DNA of 64,000 nt from Thermoflavimicrobium daqui (GCF_003313465.1 NZ_KZ845669.1:1-64000), one strand, 5' to 3'. Shown: positions 37,073 to 47,329, counted from the first letter of the stretch. Made by a program: numbers and translations. The notes: generated by a model not told the origin, from the letters alone.

Positions 37073-37138
37073 TGTCGGAAAAATTTTTTACTTTATGCAG
37101 CTAATTTGACAAACTTTCCCTATTCATCTCGCTATAAT
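37073..37138 (+). promoter_or_regulatory. spoIIE promoter, 21-bp spacing, Spo0A boxes
   Basis: TTGACA (37106-37111) and TATAAT (37133-37138) are 21 bases apart, the odd spacing known for the Spo0A-activated spoIIE promoter. TGTCGGA (37073-37079) and TTTGACA over the -35 (37105-37111, reverse TGTCAAA) each differ from the 0A box by one base. Confidence 0.75.
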
Positions 37139-37171
37139 GGGTGTCACAAATGAGCTGAAGGGGTGGGTGTG

Positions 37172-39631
37172 ATGAGTATGTCCGTATGTAAGGAGAATAG
37201 AAATGGTCTATGGGAGAAATGGATTCGGTCTTTCAAAAGTAAGCAAAAAAGATGGACCCATTATCTCTTTCATATGTGGAATATACCGATTATCTTTATG
37301 GGGTTTTTGTTAGGAAGGGCTATGATTTTGGAAACTGTTTCTCCTTTTGCTATAGCTTTCTTAGGTGTGATGATTCATTTAAAACGGAAAGCTTGGCTAC
37401 TCATCTGGCTTTCATTAGTTTCGGGAGCATCTACCTTAGATGTAGTTCACTCAGTACGAATTGCTTGTTTTTTAACCTTATTTTTGCTAATACAGAAAGT
37501 TTTTACTTGGGTTGGAAAGGGACAAATCAATTATGTTCCGTTTGTCGTTTTGGCAAGCAGCGCCGTGGGCCACCTGATTTTGATATGGTGGAGTGGTTTT
37601 TCAGTATATCAATTGATGTTATCAACGTTAGATATTTTACTTAGTTGGATACTAAGTCTGATATTTATACATTCCTTGCCACTCGTTACAGTTAAGAAAA
37701 AAAGATTGACACTTAGACCAGAGGAAATCGTTTGTCTCGTTATCTTAGTCGGCTCGGTAATGACTGGGACAATGGGATGGTTTGTTTGGGATTTATCTAT
37801 TGTGCATATTGTATCACGCTATATTGTCTTGGTATTGGCTTTTGTGGGTGGTGCTATGTTAGGTTCATCCATGGGAGTTGTAACAGGGATTATTTTAAGC
37901 TTATCGGATCCAAAAGCCATGCTTGAGATCAGTCTTCTTGCCTTTGCGGGACTCTTAGCAGGTTTGATGAAGGAAGGAAAGAAAATAGGTGTATCATTTG
38001 GTTTTCTCTTTGGTTCACTCATGCTAAATCTATATGATGGAACAGAAAAAGCGATTTGGATTTCATTTTGGGAATCATTGGTATCCATTTTATTATTTTG
38101 GTTAACACCTCAATTCGTTTATCAAAGTATCGCCAAGATAGTACCTGGTACATCAGAAAACCAAGTAGCTCACTATGATTATGCTCGTCGGTTGCGAGAT
38201 GTTACAGCAGCAAAAGTTGAGCAATTTACGGTCTTATTCTATGAATTAGCCAGTAGCTTTGCTTCGGATGTATCTAAAGAAAGAAAAGAGGATGAAGATC
38301 TCGTTCATCAAATGATTTCAGAAGTGATGCAACAGTCTTGCTATGGATGTAAAAATCTTAGTAAATGCTGGGACAAGAATGTTATGCGTACCTTCCAAGG
38401 AATGACTGATTTAATGACTTTGGTTGAAATGAAAGGGAATCCAGTCCAATTAGCGGCACCGCGTGAGTGGGCAGAATATTGTATTCATCCTGAGCGAGTA
38501 TTATCTGTAATACAAGATGAGTATTCGTATTACGAACAAAGTGTTTATTGGAAAGATAAGGTGAAAGAATCTCGACGCTTAGTATCTGAACAGTTAACAG
38601 GAATGGCTGAGGTGATGGAGAAATTAGCCGATGAAATTCGCCATGAGACTCAAGTTCAGGCGGCACAAGAAGAGCAAATCCATGAAGCGTTAGAGGAGTT
38701 AGGAGTTTCTATTCAACGGGTCGATATTATCAGTCTAGAAGAAGGAAGAGTAGAAATTGAAGTAATTATGCCTCACCAAGATGCACTTGATGAGTGTAGA
38801 AAACTGGTTGCTCCGTTATTGACAGAAATTGTTGGTGAGCCGATCGCTGTATTTCGTAAGGTCGTACAAGATCGAGCTCAAAGTGCTGTGATAACTTTAG
38901 GATCAGCGCAACGCTTTACACTTAAAGCAGGAGTAGCTACTGTGGCTAAGGGAGGTGGATTTGTATCAGGTGATAGTTATTGTTATATGAGTCTTGGTAC
39001 AGGTAAATATGCTGTTGCTTTAAGTGATGGCATGGGGAATGGGGAACGGGCTCAAGAAGAAAGTAGTGCTGCTCTTAAACTTTTAAGGAGATTGCTCCAA
39101 GCGGGGGTACATGAGGAGCGGGCTGTAGAAACAGTGAATTCGATTTTAAGTTTGCGCTCTACAGATGAGATGTTTGCTACGATTGACTTGGCTATGATTG
39201 ATTTGAATACTGCACATGCACGATTTATGAAAATCGGATCAACACCTGGCTTTATAAAAAGAGGGAAAGAAGTGCTTACCTTATTTTCCTCAAATCCTCC
39301 CATTGGAATTTTAAATGAAATCGATGTGGATGCTATCGAAATGAAATTAGAAGTAGGAGATATGCTTATTATGGTGACAGATGGTATTTACGATGCGCCA
39401 GGTCATACTGTTAATAAGGATTTATTGATGAAGCGCTTGATCTCGGAGATTGATACCAAGGATCCGCAAGGTTTTGCTGATTGTTTACTAGAGAAAGTGG
39501 TAAGGCAACATGGTGGGCAAATTCTTGATGATATGACAGTGATTGTTGCCAAATTGGAACGTTATGTCCCTGAGTGGTCAACGATTCGATTAGCTGGACT
39601 TTCACGTATAGAGCGCCCGAAAATGGCTTGA
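37172..39631 (+). CDS. spoIIE: SpoIIE, stage II sporulation phosphatase
   Basis: 819 residues. About ten membrane segments (residues 30-320) are followed by a FtsZ-interacting central region and a C-terminal PP2C phosphatase domain: VALSDGMGNGERAQEES (about residue 613) and MVTDGIYDAPG (about 734) supply metal-binding aspartates. SpoIIE dephosphorylates SpoIIAA to release sigma-F and helps place the polar septum. ATG 37172 follows AAGGGGTGGG; ATG 37178 is also possible. A cysteine-rich stretch CYGCKNLSKCW (about residue 390) is usual in the family. Confidence 0.96.
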   Translation: MSMSVCKENRNGLWEKWIRSFKSKQKRWTHYLFHMWNIPIIFMGFLLGRAMILETVSPFAIAFLGVMIHLKRKAWLLIWLSLVSGASTLDVVHSVRIACFLTLFLLIQKVFTWVGKGQINYVPFVVLASSAVGHLILIWWSGFSVYQLMLSTLDILLSWILSLIFIHSLPLVTVKKKRLTLRPEEIVCLVILVGSVMTGTMGWFVWDLSIVHIVSRYIVLVLAFVGGAMLGSSMGVVTGIILSLSDPKAMLEISLLAFAGLLAGLMKEGKKIGVSFGFLFGSLMLNLYDGTEKAIWISFWESLVSILLFWLTPQFVYQSIAKIVPGTSENQVAHYDYARRLRDVTAAKVEQFTVLFYELASSFASDVSKERKEDEDLVHQMISEVMQQSCYGCKNLSKCWDKNVMRTFQGMTDLMTLVEMKGNPVQLAAPREWAEYCIHPERVLSVIQDEYSYYEQSVYWKDKVKESRRLVSEQLTGMAEVMEKLADEIRHETQVQAAQEEQIHEALEELGVSIQRVDIISLEEGRVEIEVIMPHQDALDECRKLVAPLLTEIVGEPIAVFRKVVQDRAQSAVITLGSAQRFTLKAGVATVAKGGGFVSGDSYCYMSLGTGKYAVALSDGMGNGERAQEESSAALKLLRRLLQAGVHEERAVETVNSILSLRSTDEMFATIDLAMIDLNTAHARFMKIGSTPGFIKRGKEVLTLFSSNPPIGILNEIDVDAIEMKLEVGDMLIMVTDGIYDAPGHTVNKDLLMKRLISEIDTKDPQGFADCLLEKVVRQHGGQILDDMTVIVAKLERYVPEWSTIRLAGLSRIERPKMA

Positions 39632-39819
39632 TTTGTGCACGGTTTTTAGAATAGAGGGTGTAGTCTGTTCACAAACCAATTTCCTTTTTCCAGTTAGATG
39701 GAATTTTGCTAATTTTCATCCGAGGAGAATAGTACGAAAAAGAAAAAAAGGCTACTAGAAAACATTATATTTAAATTTAGAGTAGATTTGGTGGATTATT
39801 TGACAAAAAATTTCACAAT

Positions 39820-39848
39820 TTGCTTCCAAAAATAAAAAGGAATAAGAT
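39820..39848 (+). promoter_or_regulatory. candidate promoter of tilS
   Basis: TTGCTT (39820-39825), 17 bases, TAAGAT (39843-39848). It sits upstream of the terminator hairpin that precedes tilS. Confidence 0.45.
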
Positions 39849-39868
39849 AAGAAAAAGAGAAATGAGAT

Positions 39869-39892
39869 AAATCCCGGATTTTCCGGGTTTTT
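39869..39892 (+). terminator. hairpin just before the tilS ribosome binding site
   Basis: CCCGGA / TCCGGG stem, three-base loop, five-base T run, ending about six bases before the tilS GAAGGGAAGG. There is no room for a promoter behind it, so it may be an attenuator. Confidence 0.7.
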
Positions 39893-39910
39893 CATTGTGA
39901 AGGGAAGGTT

Positions 39911-41338
39911 ATGTTGTTTTTAAAACAGCTGGAAAAGGAAATAACAAAATATCACCTTCTATCTCCAGATGAAAGGGTATTAGTTGGTGTTTCTGGTGGC
40001 CCAGATTCAATGGCGCTTCTCTCTGGACTGCAACAGTTATCTGCAAAAAACAATTGGCACTTATATGTTATTCATGTCAATCATCAGTTACGTGGTCAAG
40101 AGAGTGAAGAAGATGCAGAGTATGTGGAAAACTATTGTCTAAAATGGCAAATCCCTTATCGAATTGAATGCGTTGATGTAATGGCTGCTCTTGAGTCAGG
40201 AGGGAACTCACAATCTGTGGCGAGAAGGCTTCGTTATGAGGCATTTCAACGAGCTGCAAAGCACCTACAGATTCGTACTTTAGCTTTGGCTCATCATGCT
40301 GATGATCAGGTAGAGACTATTTTAATGCGTTTTCTTCGTGGAACGGGTGTTGCAGGTCTTAGTGGTATGGCTATGAGTAGACAGTGGCAGGACCTTAAGA
40401 TTATTCGCCCCTTACTACAGATCAGGAGAAAAGAGATTGAACACTACTTAGAAGAGCAAAAGATTATGCCGCGGCAAGATCAGAGTAACTTTTCACTAAA
40501 ATATACGCGTAATCGAGTACGACTAAAGCTAATTCCTGAGCTTATGCAATATAATTCCAATGTACAAGAAGCAATTTTACAGTTAGGGGATATCGTTACA
40601 GAGGAAGAAAAAGTCTGGAAAAGCTTGGTACAAGAGGCTCTCTCTAAAGTGCTCGTCCAAGATAAACTAGATCGGACAGGGGTAAATATAAGGCGATTAC
40701 TGAATCTGCCTATTGCTTTACAAAGAAGAGTGGTTAAACTAATATTAAGTTGTCTTGTGAACGACGGAACAAGTGAATTGACTCATGAAGCGGTTGAGAG
40801 AATCAGAGACTTTGCTAGACATCCGCATCCTTCTGGAACGATCCATTTACCACATGGGATACGCATATATCGTGAATATGAAGTAGTCTGGTTTACTACT
40901 AGGGATCTTCATGAAGAGGAATGGAATCATTCTCAAGGTAAATCGGTTACTTTAAAGATTCCTGGTGTAACTAAAATCCCTGAGCTTGGAGGAGCAATGG
41001 AGGTCAAGGTCACTAGTGAACCACTGAACAACTACTGCAACCATTCTTTTGAAAATGTTGCTGTATTTGATGCGGATGATGAGATTTTGAAACAACCCAT
41101 TTTGATACGATCAAGAATGCCTGGAGATCGTATGACTTGCTTAGGTATGAAGGGTACTAAAAAGGTGAAAAAAATTTTGATGGAAGCAAAAATACCGCGA
41201 CACAAGCGAGGACTTCAACCCGTTGTAATAGCAGGGGATCAAATTTTATGGATTGTAGGTACCAAACGGTCTAATATCGCTCCTGTTTCTTCAGAGACAA
41301 AACGATTTCTTTATTTTATATGGCATGTTGTTGAATGA
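39911..41338 (+). CDS. tilS: tRNA(Ile)-lysidine synthetase
   Basis: 475 residues. The PP-loop ATP pyrophosphatase motif is VGVSGGPDSMALLSGL (about residues 24-39), followed by HVNHQLRGQESEEDAEYV. A helical linker and C-terminal tRNA-binding domain complete it. TilS converts C34 of tRNA-Ile(CAU) to lysidine so that AUA is read as Ile. GAAGGGAAGG precedes the ATG. tilS-hpt-ftsH order is as in B. subtilis. Confidence 0.95.
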   Translation: MLFLKQLEKEITKYHLLSPDERVLVGVSGGPDSMALLSGLQQLSAKNNWHLYVIHVNHQLRGQESEEDAEYVENYCLKWQIPYRIECVDVMAALESGGNSQSVARRLRYEAFQRAAKHLQIRTLALAHHADDQVETILMRFLRGTGVAGLSGMAMSRQWQDLKIIRPLLQIRRKEIEHYLEEQKIMPRQDQSNFSLKYTRNRVRLKLIPELMQYNSNVQEAILQLGDIVTEEEKVWKSLVQEALSKVLVQDKLDRTGVNIRRLLNLPIALQRRVVKLILSCLVNDGTSELTHEAVERIRDFARHPHPSGTIHLPHGIRIYREYEVVWFTTRDLHEEEWNHSQGKSVTLKIPGVTKIPELGGAMEVKVTSEPLNNYCNHSFENVAVFDADDEILKQPILIRSRMPGDRMTCLGMKGTKKVKKILMEAKIPRHKRGLQPVVIAGDQILWIVGTKRSNIAPVSSETKRFLYFIWHVVE

Positions 41339-41394
41339 TAAGGCGTTTCTCATCCTATAATAGCTACATAATGGTTTGAACTAGGAGGATATTC

Positions 41395-41934
41395 ATGCAT
41401 CAAGATATTGAGGAGATTCTGATAACGAAAGAGGAAATTCAAGAAAGAGTAAAAAAGTTAGCTGATGAATTGCGTGAAGAATATACTAATCTACAGCCAC
41501 TTTGTATTTGTGTTTTAAAGGGTGCAGTACCATTTATGGCGGATCTCACTCGAGCGATGGATATATCCCTTGAGATGGACTTTATGGCTGTATCCAGTTA
41601 TGGTGCTTCTACGCAATCTTCAGGGGTAGTTCGAATCATCAAAGATTTAGAGGCATCTGTTGAAGGTAGACATGTTTTAATTGTTGAAGATATTATTGAC
41701 TCTGGATTGACACTAAGTTATCTCATTGATCTTTTGAAAGCACGAAATGCTAAATCTGTAAAAGTCGTAACTCTGCTTGATAAACCCGAACGGCGAAAAA
41801 CGAATTTATCTCCAGATTACTTTGGTTTTTCGATTCCGAATAAATTTATTGTCGGATATGGAATGGATTACGCTGAAAAGTATCGGAATTTACCTTATAT
41901 CGGTGTTTTGAAAGAGGAACTGTATCGTTCATAG
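41395..41934 (+). CDS. hpt: hypoxanthine phosphoribosyltransferase
   Basis: A 179-residue type I phosphoribosyltransferase. It has the PRPP loop [17 protein letters not shown] and the flexible loop region [14 protein letters not shown]. It recycles hypoxanthine and guanine to IMP and GMP, and in Bacillus the protein also partners with TilS to activate ftsH. TAGGAGG precedes the ATG. TATAAT at 41356-41361 suggests its own promoter, with a loose TTGAAT 19 bases before. Confidence 0.96.
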   Translation: MHQDIEEILITKEEIQERVKKLADELREEYTNLQPLCICVLKGAVPFMADLTRAMDISLEMDFMAVSSYGASTQSSGVVRIIKDLEASVEGRHVLIVEDIIDSGLTLSYLIDLLKARNAKSVKVVTLLDKPERRKTNLSPDYFGFSIPNKFIVGYGMDYAEKYRNLPYIGVLKEELYRS

Positions 41935-41964
41935 TTTTCCATACTTTTGATCTTTATTGACCTA

Positions 41965-41994
41965 TTGAGTATGAATGTTTGCCTATGATACAAT
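41965..41994 (+). promoter_or_regulatory. promoter of ftsH
   Basis: TTGAGT (41965-41970), 18-base spacer, TACAAT (41989-41994), about 30 bases before the ftsH start. Confidence 0.6.
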
Positions 41995-42023
41995 GAGAGA
42001 AGCGGATTGAGAGGAGGCCAGGA

Positions 42024-44036
42024 ATGAAAAATAACTTCCTCAGGCATGGAATACTCTATGTCATTCTTATTTTAGTAACGATCGGCGTAATCAATATGAT
42101 TGCAAACTCCGATTCGCAAACACAGAAGTTGAGTTATTATGACTATAGAACGAAGCTGATGCAAGGGGAGTTCGCAAAAGTCACTCTGCGTCCAGAGAAT
42201 GGGACTTATCATATTGAAGGTGAATATAAGAAGCCACAAGACAAACGAATTAAAGGGTTTGTCTTACAAGCACCACAAAGCGATCGAGTGCTTGCTGATT
42301 TAGATAAGGCCAAGGACACAAATAAGATTGAGGATATTAATGTAGAAAAGGCCAAAGGAGATTCCGTTTGGTTAACCCTTTTCACTTCAGTGATTCCATT
42401 TGTCATTGTTCTTCTTCTCTTTTTCTTCCTGTTAAATCAAGCTCAGGGCGGTGGCAGCCGGGTGATGAATTTCGGCAAGAGTAAAGCCAAGCTCTATAAT
42501 GAAGAGAAAAAGCGTGTCACTTTTGATGATGTAGCTGGAGCGGATGAAGAGAAAGCAGAATTAGTGGAAATCGTTGAGTTTTTGAGAGATAATCGTCGTT
42601 TTACCAAAATGGGAGCACGAATCCCTAAAGGAGTTCTCTTAGTAGGACCTCCTGGAACAGGGAAAACACTTTTGGCACGTGCAGTAGCAGGTGAAGCAAA
42701 AGTTCCTTTCTTCTCTATTAGTGGATCTGATTTTGTTGAAATGTTTGTTGGTGTTGGTGCATCACGTGTACGCGACTTGTTTGAACAGGCTAAGAAAAAT
42801 GCCCCATGTATTATTTTCATCGATGAGATTGATGCTGTGGGTCGGCAACGTGGAGCAGGGCTTGGTGGCGGACATGACGAACGTGAACAAACCTTGAACC
42901 AGTTACTTGTAGAGATGGATGGATTTGACGCAAATGCTGGAATTATTATTATGGCTGCGACAAACCGTCCGGATATTCTTGACCCAGCTCTTCTACGTCC
43001 AGGGCGCTTTGATCGCCAGATATTGGTGAATAGACCGGATGTAAAAGGACGGGAGGCAGTACTCAAAGTACATGCTCGGAATAAACCAATAGCTGACAGT
43101 GTTAAGCTTAGTGTTGTGGCACAGCGGACAACAGGTTTTTCTGGAGCAGATTTAGAGAACTTATTAAATGAAGCGGCTCTCTTAGCGGCACGTGCAAATA
43201 AAGAAAAGATTAGTATGGAAGAAATCGATGAAGCTGTGGATCGGGTTATTGCTGGTCCGCAGAAGAAGAGTCGAGTTATTAGTGAAAAAGAGAGAAAAAT
43301 TGTTGCTTATCACGAAGCAGGGCATACACTTGTGGGCTATTTCTGTGAACATGCAGATGTAGTGCATAAGGTTACCATTGTTCCACGTGGGCAGGCTGGT
43401 GGATATGCAATGATGTTGCCGAAAGAAGATCGTTTCTTAGCAACGAAAAATGAGCTGCTTGACCGGGTGACTGGTCTGCTTGGTGGTCGTGTAGCTGAGG
43501 AGATCGTCTTTGGTGAAGTAAGTACTGGCGCAAGTAATGACTTTGAAAAAGCGACTGCAATTGTTCGAGCAATGATCACTGAATATGGAATGAGCGATAA
43601 ACTTGGTACGATGTTGTATGGACGCTCTTCTGGTCATGTATTCTTAGGTCGTGATTTAGGTCACGAACAAAATTATAGTGATAAGATTGCATATGAAATC
43701 GATCTAGAAATGCAAGATATGATTCGTAAGTGTTATACTCGAGCCAAAGAGGTCTTGCTTAAATATCGTGACAAGTTAGATCTATTGGCGCAAACTCTGC
43801 TTGAACGTGAAACTTTAGATGAAGAACAGATTAAGAATTTGATCGAGACGGGAAAGTTAGATGATGATGGGGTTAGAGTGAATATTAATAGTAAAGAAGA
43901 AGAGATCAAAGAGAGCTCTGAAACTGAGCAATCCTCTTCTCTTAATGAAGATAAGTATTCATCTAGAAAATATACCTCACCACAATCATTCCCACCTACA
44001 ACGAGTCATATTGAAGATAAAAAAGATCAAATGTAG
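42024..44036 (+). CDS. ftsH: FtsH, membrane AAA+ zinc protease
   Basis: 670 residues. Two membrane segments (about 7-25 and 112-135) flank a small external domain. The AAA+ module has Walker A GPPGTGKT (about 208-215), Walker [12 protein letters not shown] and the second-region motif RPGRFDRQI. The M41 protease has HEAGH (about 430-434). FtsH degrades membrane and regulatory proteins and is needed for sporulation. A low-complexity Ser/Glu-rich tail (about 615-670) is unconserved. GAGGAGG precedes the ATG. Confidence 0.98.
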   Translation: MKNNFLRHGILYVILILVTIGVINMIANSDSQTQKLSYYDYRTKLMQGEFAKVTLRPENGTYHIEGEYKKPQDKRIKGFVLQAPQSDRVLADLDKAKDTNKIEDINVEKAKGDSVWLTLFTSVIPFVIVLLLFFFLLNQAQGGGSRVMNFGKSKAKLYNEEKKRVTFDDVAGADEEKAELVEIVEFLRDNRRFTKMGARIPKGVLLVGPPGTGKTLLARAVAGEAKVPFFSISGSDFVEMFVGVGASRVRDLFEQAKKNAPCIIFIDEIDAVGRQRGAGLGGGHDEREQTLNQLLVEMDGFDANAGIIIMAATNRPDILDPALLRPGRFDRQILVNRPDVKGREAVLKVHARNKPIADSVKLSVVAQRTTGFSGADLENLLNEAALLAARANKEKISMEEIDEAVDRVIAGPQKKSRVISEKERKIVAYHEAGHTLVGYFCEHADVVHKVTIVPRGQAGGYAMMLPKEDRFLATKNELLDRVTGLLGGRVAEEIVFGEVSTGASNDFEKATAIVRAMITEYGMSDKLGTMLYGRSSGHVFLGRDLGHEQNYSDKIAYEIDLEMQDMIRKCYTRAKEVLLKYRDKLDLLAQTLLERETLDEEQIKNLIETGKLDDDGVRVNINSKEEEIKESSETEQSSSLNEDKYSSRKYTSPQSFPPTTSHIEDKKDQM

Positions 44037-44040
44037 CCAA

Positions 44041-44069
44041 AAAGGAGGGGAAAATCCCCTCCTTTTTGT
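44041..44069 (+). terminator. ftsH terminator
   Basis: AAAGGAGGGG / CCCCTCCTTTTT with an AAAAT loop, four bases after the stop. Confidence 0.92.
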
Positions 44070-44089
44070 ATGAATGGGTTTGTATCTTA

Positions 44090-44234
44090 TTGAGGTTGCC
44101 CTCTTAATCAGCCACTCTCGTTTTTGAACTCACTTCCGCTAAAGGTTTGGCGCAAAGTTGATTCTATACAAAAACGATTTTGTCTAACTCCTAGTATGAT
44201 CTGGATTTTCAATCGAATTATGCGACATGCTGTT
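44090..44234 (-). repeat. dispersed intergenic repeat, full copy, minus orientation
   Basis: The reverse complement (ACAGCATGTCGCATAATTCG at its start, GATTAAGAGGGCAACCTCAA at its end) aligns along its whole ~145 bases with 45265-45408. The end forms a GAGG-GCAA-CCTC hairpin with a GNRA loop. It fills most of the ftsH-coaX gap; 44235-44412 has no other feature. Confidence 0.7.
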
Positions 44235-44412
44235 ATTGTATTACTTATCAAAAATACTGTATTTAAAAAAGGTGAATTCAGCTCGATTCACTATTAATAG
44301 GTAACGAGACGAGATATTTTTCGGCTAGGAGAACCCATCTTACGGAACAAGAAATGTCGAACTTCTATAATGTCTTCCTTATTTAGATTTTAGTGATGGA
44401 GCAGGTGTTTTT

Positions 44413-45198
44413 ATGTTATTGGTCATTGATGTTGGGAATACCAATACTATATTTGGTATTTATGAACAGAAAAAGCTGCTTTTTCATTGGAGAGTGAAAT
44501 CAGATCAACAAGCAACAGAAGACGAATATGCAATGGTTTTGAATAGTCTGATGGATTATAAAGGAATCGCTTTTAAACAAATTGCAGGAATGATTATTTC
44601 TTCTGTCGTACCACCTCTTACGTTTACACTAAGAAAGTTAGCAGAAAAATATTTGGGAATAGAGCCGATCATTTTAGGTCCTGGGGTAAAAACAGGTCTT
44701 AATATTAAATACGATAGTCCAAAAGAAGTGGGTGCTGATCGGATAGCTAATGCAGTTGCAGCTATCCACCTTTATAGTTCGCCTGTTATTATAGTTGACT
44801 TTGGTACAGCAATTACATTTTGTTTAGTAGATGAAAGTGGAAATTATCAAGGTGGTGCTATTGTTCCAGGTGTAAAAATTTCGGTAGAAGCTTTATATCA
44901 ACAAGCAGCAAAGTTGACCCATATTGAGATCGTTAAACCAGAAAGTGTAATAGGACGTAATACGGTTAGTGCTATGCAATCAGGAATTTTTTATGGCTAT
45001 GTAGGAATGGTCGATGGGATTGTAGGCCATATGAAGCTGCTATTAAATAAACAGCCTAAAGTGATTGCTACAGGTGGAATGGCTGAATTAATATGTAGTG
45101 GTACACACCAAATTGATGTAGTACATCCTTTCTTAACTTTGGAGGGATTGCGATTGATTTATGAAAAAAATCGGGGTCATTCATTAGAAAATAAGTGA
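44413..45198 (+). CDS. coaX: type III pantothenate kinase
   Basis: A 261-residue acetate-kinase-fold enzyme, first step of coenzyme A synthesis. Motifs: LLVIDVGNTNTIFGIY (phosphate binding), GADRIANAVAA, VDFGTAITFCLV and the C-terminal IATGGMAELI. It needs a monovalent cation and is not inhibited by CoA. GGAGCAGGTG precedes the ATG. It is followed by hslO as in B. subtilis. Confidence 0.96.
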   Translation: MLLVIDVGNTNTIFGIYEQKKLLFHWRVKSDQQATEDEYAMVLNSLMDYKGIAFKQIAGMIISSVVPPLTFTLRKLAEKYLGIEPIILGPGVKTGLNIKYDSPKEVGADRIANAVAAIHLYSSPVIIVDFGTAITFCLVDESGNYQGGAIVPGVKISVEALYQQAAKLTHIEIVKPESVIGRNTVSAMQSGIFYGYVGMVDGIVGHMKLLLNKQPKVIATGGMAELICSGTHQIDVVHPFLTLEGLRLIYEKNRGHSLENK

Positions 45199-45264
45199 GT
45201 AAATTTACATGATGGCCTAATATATGAGACTAAACAATGGGTGAAAGATTAAGAAGACAAGCTT

Positions 45265-45408
45265 ACAGCATGTTGCATAATTCGGGTCAAAACCTAGATC
45301 ATTCCTGAACGAAGTCATGAATCGATTTTTGTGTAGGATCGACTGTTGACTGATATTGGACGGGAGTGTGTGCAAGCGATGAGCGTCTGATTAAGAGGGT
45401 AACCTCAA
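45265..45408 (+). repeat. dispersed intergenic repeat, full copy
   Basis: From ACAGCATGTTGCATAATTCG to GATTAAGAGGGTAACCTCAA, 144 bases, aligning with the reverse complement of 44090-44234 and in part with 59420-59490 and 7748-7780. It lies in the coaX-hslO gap and ends with a GAGG-GTAA-CCTC hairpin. Confidence 0.7.
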
Positions 45409-45449
45409 ATATACTTACTTATAAGCAAAATAATTGGAGGAAATGGATC

Positions 45450-46319
45450 ATGAAAGATTACACAGTTCGAGCTATTTCTAGTGATGGTATGATTCGAGGA
45501 TTTGCTGCTCTGACTACAAACTTAGTTCAGGAGTTACAAGAAAGACACCACATGTACCCACTCGCAAGTGCTGCACTAGGTCGTACTGCTACAATGGGAG
45601 CACTTATGGGATGTATGATGAAAGGAGAAAAAGATCGTGTGACGATTCAAGTGATTGGAGATGGTCCGCTTGGTCACATACGTGTAGATGCGAACAGCCA
45701 TGGAGATGTACGTGGATTGATTGACCATCCTGAAGTAATGCTACCACTTAACGCGAATCAAAAGCTAGATGTTGCAGGTGGAGTTGGTAAAGGTACGATT
45801 TATATTTTGAAGGATCTTGGACTTAAAGAGCCATATCGAGGTAGTTCTCCTATTATTTCTGGTGAACTAGGGGATGATTTTACTTACTATTTTACAGCTT
45901 CGGAGCAAATTCCATCTTCGGTAGGATTGGGTGTATTGGTACAAAATGATAAAATTATTGTAGCAGGAGGTTATCTAGTGCAAGTACTTCCTGGAGCTTC
46001 GGAAGAAACCATTAGTAGTTTGGAAAAAAATATTTCTAAGCTCCAATCAATCACAGGAGTATTAAGAGATCAAGTAACTCCCGAAGAATTACTAGTAAAA
46101 TTGATGGGGGAAAATACAGTCATTCTGGAGAAAAAACCGGTTCAGTTCCACTGTCACTGTTCAAAAGAAAAAACAGAAGAAATGTTAATTACCTTAGGAA
46201 GAAAGGAATTGTCTGCAATCATTGAAGAGCAGGGCCAGGCTGAAGTGGTTTGTCATTTTTGTAATGAAAAATATTTATTTACTCACGATGAATTAGAGCA
46301 TTTACTTACAAAAGTGTAA
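45450..46319 (+). CDS. hslO: Hsp33, redox-regulated chaperone
   Basis: 289 residues. The C-terminal zinc centre has four cysteines: FHCHCSKE and VVCHFCNEKY. Oxidation releases zinc and switches on holdase activity. The core shows ALGRTATMGALMGCMMKGE and RGLIDHPEV. ATG 45450 is selected by GGAGG at 45436-45440; the frame from 45366 lies in the dispersed repeat and is not conserved. Confidence 0.96.
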   Translation: MKDYTVRAISSDGMIRGFAALTTNLVQELQERHHMYPLASAALGRTATMGALMGCMMKGEKDRVTIQVIGDGPLGHIRVDANSHGDVRGLIDHPEVMLPLNANQKLDVAGGVGKGTIYILKDLGLKEPYRGSSPIISGELGDDFTYYFTASEQIPSSVGLGVLVQNDKIIVAGGYLVQVLPGASEETISSLEKNISKLQSITGVLRDQVTPEELLVKLMGENTVILEKKPVQFHCHCSKEKTEEMLITLGRKELSAIIEEQGQAEVVCHFCNEKYLFTHDELEHLLTKV

Positions 46320-46357
46320 TTGACAGATGATTTTGTTCACTGTTAATATAAGTTTAA

Positions 46358-46387
46358 AATCGATAAAAGCAATATTTTTTATCGGAT
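46358..46387 (+). terminator. hslO terminator / cysK leader hairpin
   Basis: AATCGATAAAA pairs with TTTTATCGGATT with one bulge; the T run is inside the stem. Confidence 0.6.
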
Positions 46388-46402
46388 TAGGGGGTATTTA
46401 GA

Positions 46403-47329
46403 TTGGCACAAGTGGCTAATAATATTTTAGAGCTAATCGGTCAAACACCTTTGGTTAAGTTGAATCGAGTAGTCGGAAAATCAGATGCAGATATTTATGT
46501 AAAGCTAGAGTATTATAATCCAGGCGGTAGTGTGAAAGATCGAATTGCCCTTAGCATGATTGAAGAAGCAGAAAAACGTGGAGAGTTAAAGCCTGGTGAT
46601 ACCATTTTAGAGCCAACTAGTGGAAATACAGGAATTGGTTTAGCAATGGTGGCCGCGGTAAAAGGATATAAAGCCATTTTAGTCATGCCTGATACGATGA
46701 GCTTAGAACGTCGCAATTTACTTCGTGCTTATGGTGCAGAGTTGGTTTTAACTCCTGGAGCTGAAGGGATGGGAGGAGCTATCCGTAAAGCTCAAGAAAT
46801 TAAAGAACAAAACCCTCATTACTTTATACCTCAACAGTTTAAAAACCTTGATAATGTTAAGGTACACTTCGAGAAGACTGCACATGAAATCGTAGAACAA
46901 GTAGAGGGCCAGATAGATGCATTTGTAGCAGGAGTTGGTACAGGCGGCACCATTACAGGAGTTGGACGTGTTCTTAAGGAAAAATTCCCTCATGTTCATG
47001 TTGCAGCAGTAGAACCATCGGCTTCTCCAGTGCTTTCAGGAGAAGAAAAAGGACCACATAAAATTCAAGGAATTGGTGCAGGATTCATTCCTGATATTTT
47101 AGATACATCGGTTTATGATGAGGTAATCAAGATATCAGACGAAGAAGCTTTCGAATGGGCGAGAAGGCTCGCAAAAGAAGAAGGAATCTTGGTAGGTATT
47201 TCTTCAGGAGCCGCTGTGGCTGCGGCTGCAAAAGTGGCACGCCGTTTGGGAGAAGGTAAAAAGGTTGTTGCAGTCGTGCCAAGTAATGGAGAGCGTTACT
47301 TAACTACTCCATTGTATCAATTTGAATAA
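46403..47329 (+). CDS. cysK: cysteine synthase A (O-acetylserine sulfhydrylase)
   Basis: A 308-residue PLP enzyme. The Schiff-base lysine is in [12 protein letters not shown], the substrate loop is [15 protein letters not shown] and the phosphate-binding glycine loop is [15 protein letters not shown]. It makes cysteine from O-acetylserine and sulfide. The start is TTG 46403 with GGGGGT upstream. In B. subtilis pabB follows; here pabA comes directly after a short gap. Confidence 0.96.
   Translation: MAQVANNILELIGQTPLVKLNRVVGKSDADIYVKLEYYNPGGSVKDRIALSMIEEAEKRGELKPGDTILEPTSGNTGIGLAMVAAVKGYKAILVMPDTMSLERRNLLRAYGAELVLTPGAEGMGGAIRKAQEIKEQNPHYFIPQQFKNLDNVKVHFEKTAHEIVEQVEGQIDAFVAGVGTGGTITGVGRVLKEKFPHVHVAAVEPSASPVLSGEEKGPHKIQGIGAGFIPDILDTSVYDEVIKISDEEAFEWARRLAKEEGILVGISSGAAVAAAAKVARRLGEGKKVVAVVPSNGERYLTTPLYQFE

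Noticed and set aside
42494-43066. 190-residue minus-strand frame inside ftsH
   Set aside because: Shadow of the conserved AAA+ domain; Ser/Arg-rich composition typical of antisense frames.
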